Shown: positions 1 through 6,432, numbered from the stretch's first letter. The stretch: 13,669 bases of DNA from CAZIWW01 sp964543275 (GCA_964543275.1 CAZIWW010000023.1:1-13669); one strand, 5' to 3'. The notes: a model not told the origin generated them from the letters alone. Program-made: numbers and translations.

Positions 1-45
1 CCACCGAGATCTACACTCTTTCCCTACACGACGCTCTTCCGATCT
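1..45 (+). other. Illumina P5/TruSeq adapter remnant (not genomic)
   Basis: These bases match the 3' part of the Illumina universal (P5/TruSeq read 1) adapter as I know it. They include the core ACACTCTTTCCCTACACGAC and end in the characteristic GCTCTTCCGATCT just before the biological sequence starts at 46. The contig therefore begins with an untrimmed sequencing adapter. The true genomic neighbour of base 46 is unknown, and nothing in 1-45 should be read as coding or regulatory. Confidence 0.97.
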
Positions 46-46
46 G

Positions 47-2413
47 GTTTATTGCAAACTCAAGACTCAAAACTCAAAGCTTGTGGAAGAAGGCGGGGGC
101 ATGCATAAATATTATGTGTTAGCGAAGGATAGGATAAATGAAGTTTTAAAAGATAGGATATATGAAATCGTTGATGAGTTTAAGGGCAAAGAGCTAATCG
201 GCAAAAGCTATAAACCAGTCTTTGATTATTACTATAAGGATAAAAAGCTCAAGAACCGCAAAAACGGCTGGAAGATTTACGGCGCTGATTTCGTGACTAC
301 GGAGGAGGGAACGGGGATAGTTCATATCGCGCCGGCTTTTGGAGAGGATGATATGGACTTGGGCAAAAAACATAAACTGCCGTTTATCCAGCATGTGGGA
401 ATGGACGGGATTATTAAAGAGGAAGCCGGAGATTTTGCCGGATATGACGTTAAGCCGAAAGATGATCCATTGGGAACAGATATGGAGATTGTTGAGTGCC
501 TTGCCCGAAAAGATCTGTTGTTTTCCAAGGGAAAATATGAACACAGCTATCCGCATTGCTGGAGATGCGAGACTCCGCTTATAAACTACGCCGCCTCGTC
601 GTGGTTTGTGGACGTCTCAAAAATTAAGAAGCAAGTTTTGAAATTGGCAAAGGAAATAAATTGGTCGCCAAAGCATATTAAAGAGGGCCGCTTCGGAAAC
701 TGGCTGGAAGGCGCTCGCGACTGGTCTATTAGCCGTCAGAGATTTTGGGCTTCGGTTATTCCTATTTGGAAATGCGATGGGAAGCTAAACTCAAAACTCA
801 AAACTCCCGCCTGCGCTGAGGCTTCAGCGGGCAGGCAAAACTCAAAACCGCAGCTTAAAGCTAAAAACTTAAAGAATGAAAACGAATGTGGCAATGTGAA
901 GGTTGTTGGTTCGGTCGAAGAATTGGAAAAGTTGAGCGGGCAAAAAATCAGAGACCTGCACAAGCACGTGGTTGATGAAGTGACATTTAAATGTGACAAA
1001 TGCGGCGGCGTTATGCGTCGTATTCCGGATGTTTTTGATTGCTGGTTTGAATCAGGCTCGATGCCTTACGCTCAAGTGCATTACCCATTTAAGAACAAGG
1101 AGAAATTTGAAAAGAGTTTTCCGGCCGATTTTATTGCCGAAGGCGTGGATCAGACCCGAGCATGGTTTTATTATCTGCATGTGATTGCCGCGGCTATTAA
1201 AGGCTCTGTTGCTTATAAAAATGTTATTGTCAACGGCACTGTTTTAGCCGAAGACGGCAAGAAAATGTCCAAGCGGCTTAGAAATTATCCGGATCCCTCT
1301 TTAATTCTGGACAAGTACGGCGCTGACGCTTTGCGCTATTATCTGCTCTCATCCCCAGTGGTAGCGGCGGAAAATCTAAATTTTTCCGAGAAAGATTTGG
1401 CTGAAAATGTGAGGGGAATGTTTCGCATGCTTTGGAATTCTTATTCTTTCTTTACGCTTTATGCCAATATAGATAAGTTCAAACCATATAGTATGGAGCA
1501 TAAAGCATGGAACAAAATTAATTTATTGGATAAGTGGATTGTTTCGGAGCTTCATAGTTTAATTAAAAATGTCAATGAGAGTATGGACAGTTATGAACTT
1601 AATCGGGCGGTGAGGCATTTCCCGGTGTTCATTGACAATCTTTCCAATTGGTACATACGCCGCAGTCGAAAAAGATTTTGGAAAAGCGAAAACGACGAGG
1701 ACAAAAAACAAGCCTACCAGACTTTACATTATATTTTACTAGAGCTTTCCAAGTTGATGGCGCCGTTTACGCCGTTTGTGGCGGAGGAGATTTATGGGAA
1801 TTTGGCGGCGTGGGAGGTTCATAAATCGCCTCTACGGTCTGTGCATCTGGAAAATTTTCCTGAAGTTGACAAGAGCTTAATTGATAAAGAATTGAACGAA
1901 CAAATGCAGTTGACGCGCCGGTTTGTCAAGTTGGGGCTGGCGGCGCGGGCCAAAGCAGGTCTTAAAGTCCGTCAGCCGCTGTTGGAGTTAAGAATCAACG
2001 AGGAGGTAAGAGAGGAATTTTTGGAGCTTATAGGAGACGAAGTGAATGTTAAAAAAGTGAATTTCGTTCCCATTATTGAGGGAAGCGAAAGCATTGTTAC
2101 TGAAAGAGAAATTACTTGGGAAGTTGGCTTGAATGTGGAGATTTCGGAGGACCTAAGACTGGAAGGCAAAGCCCGCGAAATAATCCGTCGGGTTCAGGAG
2201 ATGAGAAAACGGGCCGGCTTCGAAGTTGACAATCGAGTAATGTTGAGTTACAGTGGCGGATCAAAGATTTTCTGGAGATTTGGGGATCTGATTTCCAAGG
2301 AAGTTCTGGCTACCGGCGTGATCGAAGGAAAAATTCCCCAAGCCGAAGCGGTGGAGGATTTTGAGGTGGATGGTGAAAGAATAATGATTTGGCTGAAAAG
2401 GATTTCGTTTTGA
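47..2413 (+). CDS. ileS: Isoleucyl-tRNA synthetase, C-terminal part (5' truncated)
   Basis: Charges tRNA-Ile with isoleucine in the cytoplasm (class I synthetase). The frame is open from 47, right after the adapter, so the GTG at 83 is not a real start. The catalytic N-terminus with the HIGH motif is missing. Visible in order: CP1 editing-domain residues (YYVLAKDRI; GTGIVHIAPAFGEDD near 310-350), SISRQRFW, zinc cysteines at 773-775 and 887-889 and a second CxxC at 992-1003, DCWFESGSMPYAQ, the KMSKS-type loop KMSKR (1262-1276), and the tRNA-binding domain with WIVSEL and NWYIRRSRKRFW. The long C-terminal extension fits the larger eukaryal/archaeal-type IleRS. The first zinc CxxC is split by about 35 extra codons holding a palindromic repeat, yet the frame is intact. 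A related heptamer tract near 56-76 lies inside the editing domain. Confidence 0.96.
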   Translation, partial: VYCKLKTQNSKLVEEGGGMHKYYVLAKDRINEVLKDRIYEIVDEFKGKELIGKSYKPVFDYYYKDKKLKNRKNGWKIYGADFVTTEEGTGIVHIAPAFGEDDMDLGKKHKLPFIQHVGMDGIIKEEAGDFAGYDVKPKDDPLGTDMEIVECLARKDLLFSKGKYEHSYPHCWRCETPLINYAASSWFVDVSKIKKQVLKLAKEINWSPKHIKEGRFGNWLEGARDWSISRQRFWASVIPIWKCDGKLNSKLKTPACAEASAGRQNSKPQLKAKNLKNENECGNVKVVGSVEELEKLSGQKIRDLHKHVVDEVTFKCDKCGGVMRRIPDVFDCWFESGSMPYAQVHYPFKNKEKFEKSFPADFIAEGVDQTRAWFYYLHVIAAAIKGSVAYKNVIVNGTVLAEDGKKMSKRLRNYPDPSLILDKYGADALRYYLLSSPVVAAENLNFSEKDLAENVRGMFRMLWNSYSFFTLYANIDKFKPYSMEHKAWNKINLLDKWIVSELHSLIKNVNESMDSYELNRAVRHFPVFIDNLSNWYIRRSRKRFWKSENDEDKKQAYQTLHYILLELSKLMAPFTPFVAEEIYGNLAAWEVHKSPLRSVHLENFPEVDKSLIDKELNEQMQLTRRFVKLGLAARAKAGLKVRQPLLELRINEEVREEFLELIGDEVNVKKVNFVPIIEGSESIVTEREITWEVGLNVEISEDLRLEGKAREIIRRVQEMRKRAGFEVDNRVMLSYSGGSKIFWRFGDLISKEVLATGVIEGKIPQAEAVEDFEVDGERIMIWLKRISF
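56..76 (+). repeat. AAACTCA heptamer x3 inside ileS
   Basis: Three tandem heptamers read AAACTCA, AGACTCA, AAACTCA. The 21 bases equal seven codons, so the frame is kept. The tract falls between a VYCKLK-like strand and YYVLAKDRI of the IleRS editing domain, where it probably lengthens a surface loop. The same heptamer occurs three times at 787-806 in this gene. Confidence 0.75.
787..848 (+). repeat. Palindromic repeat with AAACTCA flanks, inserted in frame in ileS
   Basis: The core at 806-835 is a 30-base imperfect palindrome. CCTGCGCTGA (810-819) pairs with TCAGC (824-828) and GCAGG (831-835), leaving a GG bulge and a 4-base loop. It is phased on codons and adds ten residues, PACAEASAGR. 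Three AAACTCA units (787-806) lie before it and AAAACTCAAAAC (837-848) after it. In related IleRS the cysteines on either side form a simple CxxC zinc pair, whereas here 37 codons separate them. The layout resembles coding palindromic elements such as those described in Rickettsia, but I see no sequence relation to those. Confidence 0.85.
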
Positions 2414-2470
2414 GGCGACTCTAAAGTTGATGCGACCAATTTAGTAATAAGTTCTTTGAAAGGGGGATAT

Positions 2471-2704
2471 ATGAAAGGCAAGGATGGGGATTTAAACTGC
2501 CTGTTATATTTTCTGGCGCTTGTATACATTAGCTTGCTGGTGTGTATTTGCGTCGGGGCGTGCTTGCCTAAAGATTACAAACTGATGATTTGCGGCATCT
2601 TTCTTGACAGATGCCGAATTATCGGTTCGACATTTTTGGTTTCTGTGGGATTTTTGTCAATTCTGGGATGGATTTTGCGTCGATATTTCAAAGGAGGTAA
2701 TTGA
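2471..2704 (+). CDS. Small two-TM, cysteine-rich membrane protein
   Basis: 77 residues, family not recognised. The ATG at 2471 is preferred over an upstream TTG (2456) because AAAGGGGG (2459-2466) sits about five bases before it. Two hydrophobic segments are clear: residues ~9-31 (CLLYFLALVYISLLVCICVG) and ~50-69 (IIGSTFLVSVGFLSILGWIL), joined by a short loop with several cysteines and ending in a basic tail (RRYFKGGN). It starts 57 bases after ileS ends and is first of three small genes; its TGA overlaps the next ATG by one base. This suggests translational coupling. No function is claimed. Confidence 0.75.
   Translation: MKGKDGDLNCLLYFLALVYISLLVCICVGACLPKDYKLMICGIFLDRCRIIGSTFLVSVGFLSILGWILRRYFKGGN
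2690..2697 (+). promoter_or_regulatory. Strong Shine-Dalgarno AAAGGAGG
   Basis: AAAGGAGG followed by T is an essentially perfect anti-SD match. It lies within the last codons of the upstream small gene and decides the ATG at 2704 over the TTG at 2701, which would be too close to the site. Confidence 0.8.
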
Positions 2705-2919
2705 TGTACACTACAATCCAAGAAGCTGTACGGGCTGTGGGGCAGCTTTGGGAAAGGCTGAGTCACTTTCTGGCTCCTAGGTGTCCATATTGCGGGAGTA
2801 CGGAGCTGGACTACCGAGTAGCCGGGTTTTTCCCCGCCATGGAGGATCCATGTCTAATTGTTGTCTGGGAATATACTTGCCGTGAGTGCGGGAGGAAATT
2901 TTTCCCAGGGATTAGGTGA
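2704..2919 (+). CDS. Small zinc-ribbon protein
   Basis: 71 residues. CPYC (about residues 28-31) and CREC (about 60-63) form two CxxC knuckles spaced as in a zinc ribbon. Between them lies an aromatic-rich stretch (FFPAMEDP, then VVWEYTC), and the N-terminus (TIQEAVRAVGQLWERLSHFL) should be an amphipathic helix. The ATG overlaps the previous stop (TGATG) and has a strong ribosome site in front. Such small ribbons often bind nucleic acid or partner proteins, but nothing here says which. It could be a stand-alone zinc-binding accessory to the membrane proteins on either side. The family is not recognised. Confidence 0.78.
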   Translation: MYTTIQEAVRAVGQLWERLSHFLAPRCPYCGSTELDYRVAGFFPAMEDPCLIVVWEYTCRECGRKFFPGIR

Positions 2920-2947
2920 GTGCGGAAGGCGGAAATATTTCTTAAGT

Positions 2948-2955
2948 AAGGAGGT
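2948..2955 (+). promoter_or_regulatory. Strong Shine-Dalgarno AAGGAGGT
   Basis: AAGGAGGT lies four bases before the ATG at 2960. It supports that start over a longer reading from 2858, which would overlap the upstream zinc-ribbon gene and lacks any ribosome site. Confidence 0.8.
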
Positions 2956-2959
2956 TGTT

Positions 2960-3214
2960 ATGCAGTTAATTATTGTTGCTCTTGTAGTAGTGGTTTTTAT
3001 AGTAATCCCTTCCATTTGGATTTTCATGGAGTTTAAAAACGCCCCCGTTTACTATGACTGCCATTTTTGCGGTGAGCCCCGACCGCCCAGCAGTTTGCTT
3101 GTTGCCGTGAAGAACGGCAACTTGGTGTACTGTTGCGACTTTTCTCCTTGTCGGCGCGAAGCAGAAGCTCGAGGCTATGAGATTGTGGATGGCAGTTTCG
3201 TGGTTGACAGTTGA
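2960..3214 (+). CDS. Small membrane-anchored protein with cysteine (zinc-like) motif
   Basis: 84 residues. The N-terminus is one strong hydrophobic helix (QLIIVALVVVVFIVIPSIWIF, about residues 2-22). It is followed by a soluble tail with CHFC near 35-38 and a second cluster, CCDFSPC, near 58-64. This C-x2-C ... C-C-x4-C pattern suggests a small metal site. The start is set by the Shine-Dalgarno at 2948-2955. It is the last gene of the cluster and is followed by a rho-independent terminator. Like its neighbour it combines cysteine pairs with a very short chain, so the three may form one membrane-associated unit. That is inference only, and no family is recognised. Confidence 0.75.
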   Translation: MQLIIVALVVVVFIVIPSIWIFMEFKNAPVYYDCHFCGEPRPPSSLLVAVKNGNLVYCCDFSPCRREAEARGYEIVDGSFVVDS

Positions 3215-3249
3215 GCTGGTATTGTTTTTAACTATAGTGAACTTTAATG

Positions 3250-3285
3250 CCGTGGGGATAATTTTCTCTCCGCGGTTTTTTCTTT
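3250..3285 (+). terminator. Rho-independent terminator
   Basis: CCGTGGGGA (3250-3258) pairs with TCTCCGCGG (3267-3275) to give a nine-pair stem with two G-T wobbles. The T-run TTTTTTCTTT follows at once (3276-3285). It closes the small-gene cluster and separates it from recO. Confidence 0.85.
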
Positions 3286-3293
3286 ATGCTGGA

Positions 3294-3322
3294 AGCTAAA
3301 CTTCCGCTTTGAAAGTTTAGCT
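3294..3322. repeat. 10-bp perfect inverted repeat in the recO promoter region
   Basis: AGCTAAACTT (3294-3303) and AAGTTTAGCT (3313-3322) are perfect inverted copies nine bases apart, extendable by GG/CC with one bulged base. The repeat is not followed by a T-run, so it is not a second terminator. It ends 16 bases before the recO -10 box and covers the -35 area, so it could be an operator, or simply another dispersed palindrome. Confidence 0.7.
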
Positions 3323-3335
3323 CCCAAGCTATCAA

Positions 3336-3344
3336 TGCTATAAT
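3336..3344 (+). promoter_or_regulatory. Extended -10 promoter for recO (possible leaderless start)
   Basis: TGCTATAAT is a perfect extended -10 element (TGn plus TATAAT, the hexamer at 3339-3344). Only a weak -35 (TTTAGC, 3316-3321, spacer 17) is present, which is normal for extended -10 promoters. The expected start point about seven bases downstream coincides with the A of the recO ATG at 3351, and no Shine-Dalgarno is seen. The recO mRNA may therefore be leaderless. Confidence 0.65.
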
Positions 3345-3350
3345 TCCAAT

Positions 3351-4091
3351 ATGCAAAAATACACGGCTATAATTTTATCTTCGCGGGAGATGAACGAGTT
3401 CGATCGGATTTATTGGATGTATACCTCGGAACGCGGTTTGGCGCGGGCGGCGGCTAGGGGAATCAGAAAGCCGGAAGCGAAGTTAGCCGGCCACTTGGAA
3501 CCGGCGACTTTAAGCGAGGTCTATATTGCCCGCTCCCGCGGGATGGGACAGATTGCCAGCGCCATAACTTTGGAAAATTTTGGTGATGTTAAAAATGATT
3601 TTAAAAAACTCCAAACCGCTTTGAAAATCTTTTCTTTTTTTGTGAGAGTTTTCAGCGATGATGAAAAGGACGAGCGAATTTTCTTTTTATTGCGTGGATT
3701 TCTGGAGGCTTTGGATGATTTGAGCGATTGTGGTAATTTGAGAAATAAGGGAGATTGTGGAGGTAGAGTTAGATTGTTAACTTTGGCTTTTTGGTGGAAG
3801 CTGGTAGATTTTCTGGGTCAGCGCCCGCAAGTCATAAAATGCGCGGGTTGCGGAAAGAAGTTGGCTGACGGCTCACAAAATTTTTTTGATGCGGAGAAAG
3901 GAGGCGTAGTTTGTTCCGGGTGCGCCGGTGTAAAGAATAACCTGCAGTCCATAAATAACAACCAAATAAAATTATTGAGACTTTTTTTGGCTAACCCGCT
4001 GGACAATATTGTTAAAGTTAGAGTTGGGAACAAAGATCTAGCGGAGCTGGAAAAAGTCACGGATGGGTTTTTGAAATATAACTTTGGGTAA
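3351..4091 (+). CDS. recO: DNA repair protein RecO
   Basis: RecO anneals single-stranded DNA and loads RecA with RecR in the RecFOR gap-repair pathway. The 246-residue length is normal. The N-terminal OB-fold shows the family pattern (YTAIILSSREMNEFDRI, then TSERGL, then ARGIRK and LEPATLSEVYI). A helical middle follows, and then a zinc module at C164-x2-C167 ... C188-x2-C191, within KCAGCGKKL and VVCSGCAG. The DFLGQRPQVIKCAGC context is typical. The ATG at 3351 has no Shine-Dalgarno but lies directly behind an extended -10 box. The gene is isolated: a terminator stands before it and a 400-base gene-free stretch follows. Confidence 0.93.
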   Translation: MQKYTAIILSSREMNEFDRIYWMYTSERGLARAAARGIRKPEAKLAGHLEPATLSEVYIARSRGMGQIASAITLENFGDVKNDFKKLQTALKIFSFFVRVFSDDEKDERIFFLLRGFLEALDDLSDCGNLRNKGDCGGRVRLLTLAFWWKLVDFLGQRPQVIKCAGCGKKLADGSQNFFDAEKGGVVCSGCAGVKNNLQSINNNQIKLLRLFLANPLDNIVKVRVGNKDLAELEKVTDGFLKYNFG

Positions 4092-4273
4092 GCCAAGGAC
4101 TAAAAGTTCAAAAACCAAAAATACAGACCGAAATTTAAACTGCGGGATGCCTTTTGCGTTGCATAATTTTTATTTATACAATTTTCGTTTATTTTTAAAT
4201 TGCTGCATAAAAACCGCGATCGCAATAAATGTGTAGTAAATTATTTTTGATTGCGAAGCAACAATGCTAGCAG

Positions 4274-4293
4274 CTGGCTGGCTGGCTGGCTGG
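4274..4293 (+). repeat. (CTGG)5 tetranucleotide tract
   Basis: Five exact tandem copies of CTGG lie in otherwise AT-rich intergenic DNA, about 200 bases before the surface-protein start. Such tracts can change length by slippage. Here it is outside any gene, so an effect could only be on transcription or RNA. Confidence 0.85.
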
Positions 4294-4351
4294 ATAATTC
4301 ATTTATATGAGGACTTACGCGTTTGAGTGTTTTGGTTCGAGCTCTTCATAG

Positions 4352-4399
4352 ATAGAGGTTGGATCGCTCTCCCCTTGAGGTACGCGATCCGACCTCTAT
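4352..4399. repeat. 16-bp hairpin-forming inverted repeat
   Basis: ATAGAGGTTGGATCGC (4352-4367) pairs with GCGATCCGACCTCTAT (4384-4399) over 16 positions with one G-T wobble and a 16-base loop. No T-run follows on either strand, so it is not a classic terminator. It lies about 90 bases before the surface-protein gene and could be a dispersed palindrome or an RNA structure. Confidence 0.8.
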
Positions 4400-4454
4400 A
4401 AAAGTAAATTTTTGGTCTTCAGTTTTTGGTATTTGGTTTAGCATGGCGGGCAAG

Positions 4455-4482
4455 TTGCGTTTTTTTAAAAGCATTGTAAAAT
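4455..4482 (+). promoter_or_regulatory. Candidate promoter for the surface-protein gene
   Basis: TTGCGT (4455-4460) and TAAAAT (4477-4482) are separated by 16 bases. The predicted start point near 4489 would leave only about three bases before the ATG at 4492, a second near-leaderless arrangement like recO. Both boxes are imperfect. Confidence 0.4.
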
Positions 4483-4491
4483 TAAACCAGG

Positions 4492-6432
4492 ATGTCTCTT
4501 AAAGATATCGAGGAAAAACTTTATAAGAGAGACGCGGAGAAGCCTCAAAGGAAGTCGCGTATTTTTCGCGAGTTAAGCCCGCGAGGCTCTGACGAAAATC
4601 CTTTTGCTCCGGCTGGCTTGGGATTTGGCAAGAGGGAGCCTAGCGCTTTGTGGATAAGAGAAAGAGAGGAAAGAAAGAAGAGGAGAAAAAGCAGAATAAG
4701 AAAAATAATCTTTTTTACGGCAACCATCTTGCTTTTGGCTGGCGGTTTGCTGTGGGCGGCGATAGTTTTTCGAAAAAGCGCTTTTTCTGAAGAGAAAGTT
4801 ATGGTGTCTATAACCGCTCCCGGCAGAGTCGAGAGCGGAGAATTGGCAACGCTGGAGATAAATTATCGGAATCTTAACAGGGTGAAGCTGAAGGATGCGG
4901 TATTGCGAATAAATTATTCCGAGCACTTCAAGCCTCAAGGTAATTTGGAGTTTGAATCGGAAGGGCCCAGCGCCAGCAAGTATAACATTGGAGACATTGA
5001 GAAATATGCCGATGGGAAAATCAGCCTTAAGGGTAAATTTTTTGGCCCTCGGGATTGCCTGGTCTATATCGGCGTTAAACTGGAGTACAACTCTTCCAGC
5101 TTTAGCTCCAGATTCGCGGCGGAGGATAAAGCTGGTGTGCATATTTCTTCCAGTCCTTTGATGTTGGAGATCAGTGGCCCTCGGAACGCCGCTTCGGGTG
5201 ATAAAGTGAATTACACGGTGACTTATCAAAACACCGGTCAGGATAAATTCCTAGATTTGAAGGTGAAGATTGATTATCCGGAAGGTTTTTCTTTTTTAAG
5301 CTCGGAGCCGCTGCCGGCAAAGGATGACAACATTTGGTACGTGGGAAATTTAAATGCCGGGGGAAAAGGCGAGGTTAAGCTGAGCGGAACGCTGGAGGGA
5401 TCGGCCGGTTCTTCCAGAACGATAAAGGTTTATATAGGAGAATTTGGAGAGAATAATGAGTTTGTTTCTTACAGCGAAGCGGAAAGCGTGGTTGAAATTG
5501 TCGGTTCGCCCATTGTCTTGAACCAGACGATAGGCGGAAAGGAGGAGAATATTTTTGTGGATGCCGGGGATGTTTTGAGGTTTAATATTAAGTATAAAAA
5601 TACGAGTCGAATCGGATTAAGGGACGTTGTCTTAACTGAGGAAATTAAAAGCCCTATTTTAGATTACGCCAGCCTGGATTTGAATAGGATGGGCGCTTTT
5701 AATTCTTCCAACAGCACGATTACTTGGAAAGCCTCGGACATTTCGGATTTCAAACTTCTTGAGCCGGGCGAAGAAGGGGAGGTTTCCTTTAGTGTTAAAA
5801 TTAAGGATGTCATTCCGGTCAACAGCAGTGAAGATAAAAATTATTCGTTTACGGCTGTGGCTAAAATGGACAGCCCGGATGTCCCCACCCCCGAAGGGAT
5901 GAACAAAGTTGTCGCCAGCAATATTCTGCAGGGCAAGTTGAATTCCAAACTGATAATTGCGCGGGAGGGCTACTACAACGACTCTGTCATTCGGAATTCC
6001 GGACCGATTCCGCCAAAGGTGGGCGAGGAAACGACTTTCTCTATACACCTAAAGCTTAAAAATGTATCCAACGATGTTTCTGACGCCAAGGTGACGGTTA
6101 AGCTTCCTTCAGGAATCAATTGGAAGAATAATTTTGTTCCGGCTGGGTCTAGCGTGGTTTTTAACGAACGGACTAACGAAATGGTGTGGGAGATTGGAAC
6201 TATGCCGGCAGGGCTAGGGCTGCTGACCGGTCCACGCGAACTGACTTTCCAGGTCGGGGTAACTCCATCCCAGAATCAAGTCGGCGAGTATGTTCCACTT
6301 ATAAGCGAAACAGTCTTTTCGGCCAAGGATAACTTTACCGGCCAGGATCTTTCGGTAGAGTTAGGAGAAAAAAGTTCGGACTTAAAAGAAGATATTAGCA
6401 TTGGCGGAGAGGGAGGGAGAGTGGTTGAATAA
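4492..6432 (+). CDS. Single-TM cell-surface protein with DUF11-like repeat domains
   Basis: 646 residues. A charged cytoplasmic tail (1-70) ends in REREERKKRRKSRIRK and leads into one TM helix (about 71-93, IIFFTATILLLAGGLLWAAIV). The basic side stays inside, so the rest faces outward. The exterior is a string of about four immunoglobulin-like units starting near 102, 222, 335 and 485. Each has the pattern of a leading strand, GDxVNYTVTYQNTG-like, then DLKVKIDYPEGFSF-like and a GNLNAGGKGEV-like end, as in DUF11/conserved-repeat proteins. Many NSS/NxT sites occur and cysteine is nearly absent, common in surface stalk proteins. No cleavable signal peptide, sortase motif or enzyme domain is seen. 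Probable role: envelope structure or adhesion, inferred from architecture only. Confidence 0.8.
   Translation: MSLKDIEEKLYKRDAEKPQRKSRIFRELSPRGSDENPFAPAGLGFGKREPSALWIREREERKKRRKSRIRKIIFFTATILLLAGGLLWAAIVFRKSAFSEEKVMVSITAPGRVESGELATLEINYRNLNRVKLKDAVLRINYSEHFKPQGNLEFESEGPSASKYNIGDIEKYADGKISLKGKFFGPRDCLVYIGVKLEYNSSSFSSRFAAEDKAGVHISSSPLMLEISGPRNAASGDKVNYTVTYQNTGQDKFLDLKVKIDYPEGFSFLSSEPLPAKDDNIWYVGNLNAGGKGEVKLSGTLEGSAGSSRTIKVYIGEFGENNEFVSYSEAESVVEIVGSPIVLNQTIGGKEENIFVDAGDVLRFNIKYKNTSRIGLRDVVLTEEIKSPILDYASLDLNRMGAFNSSNSTITWKASDISDFKLLEPGEEGEVSFSVKIKDVIPVNSSEDKNYSFTAVAKMDSPDVPTPEGMNKVVASNILQGKLNSKLIIAREGYYNDSVIRNSGPIPPKVGEETTFSIHLKLKNVSNDVSDAKVTVKLPSGINWKNNFVPAGSSVVFNERTNEMVWEIGTMPAGLGLLTGPRELTFQVGVTPSQNQVGEYVPLISETVFSAKDNFTGQDLSVELGEKSSDLKEDISIGGEGGRVVE

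Larger units (their letters stand above)
4114..4430. repeat. Possible small non-autonomous element with imperfect terminal inverted repeats
   Basis: The left edge (4114-4136) reads ACCAAAAA, then AGACC, then an AAATTT-type end. The reverse complement of 4406-4430 shows the same blocks in the same order (ACCAAAAA, AGACC, AAAAATTT) with small differences between them. The interior holds no gene but includes the hairpin and the CTGG tract. The match is low-complexity, so chance is a real alternative. Confidence 0.3.
4092..4491. other. 400-base gene-free region with microsatellite and hairpin
   Basis: I see no convincing gene here. The stretch is AT-rich over about 4100-4260. It holds a GCGATCGC palindrome, a (CTGG)5 tract, a long hairpin (4352-4399), imperfect inverted flanks (4114-4136 against 4406-4430) and a probable promoter for the following surface protein. 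No terminator after recO is evident, and no tRNA fold was found. Confidence 0.6.

Noticed and set aside
83..85. GTG at 83 as the ileS start
   Set aside because: The frame is open back to the adapter junction and the catalytic domain with HIGH is missing, so this is an internal codon of a truncated gene.
2858..2959. Longer N-terminus for the third small gene (start at 2858)
   Set aside because: It would overlap the zinc-ribbon gene by about 60 bases without a ribosome site, while a strong site precedes the ATG at 2960.
4270..4350. A GGTTCGAGCTC string at about 4334-4344 resembling a tRNA T-loop
   Set aside because: The bases on either side do not pair as a T-stem, and no matching acceptor, D or anticodon arms can be drawn upstream.
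4573..5229. A 218-codon minus-strand open frame inside the surface-protein gene
   Set aside because: The + strand frame has a coherent TM plus repeat-domain architecture; the minus frame is a shadow with irregular composition.
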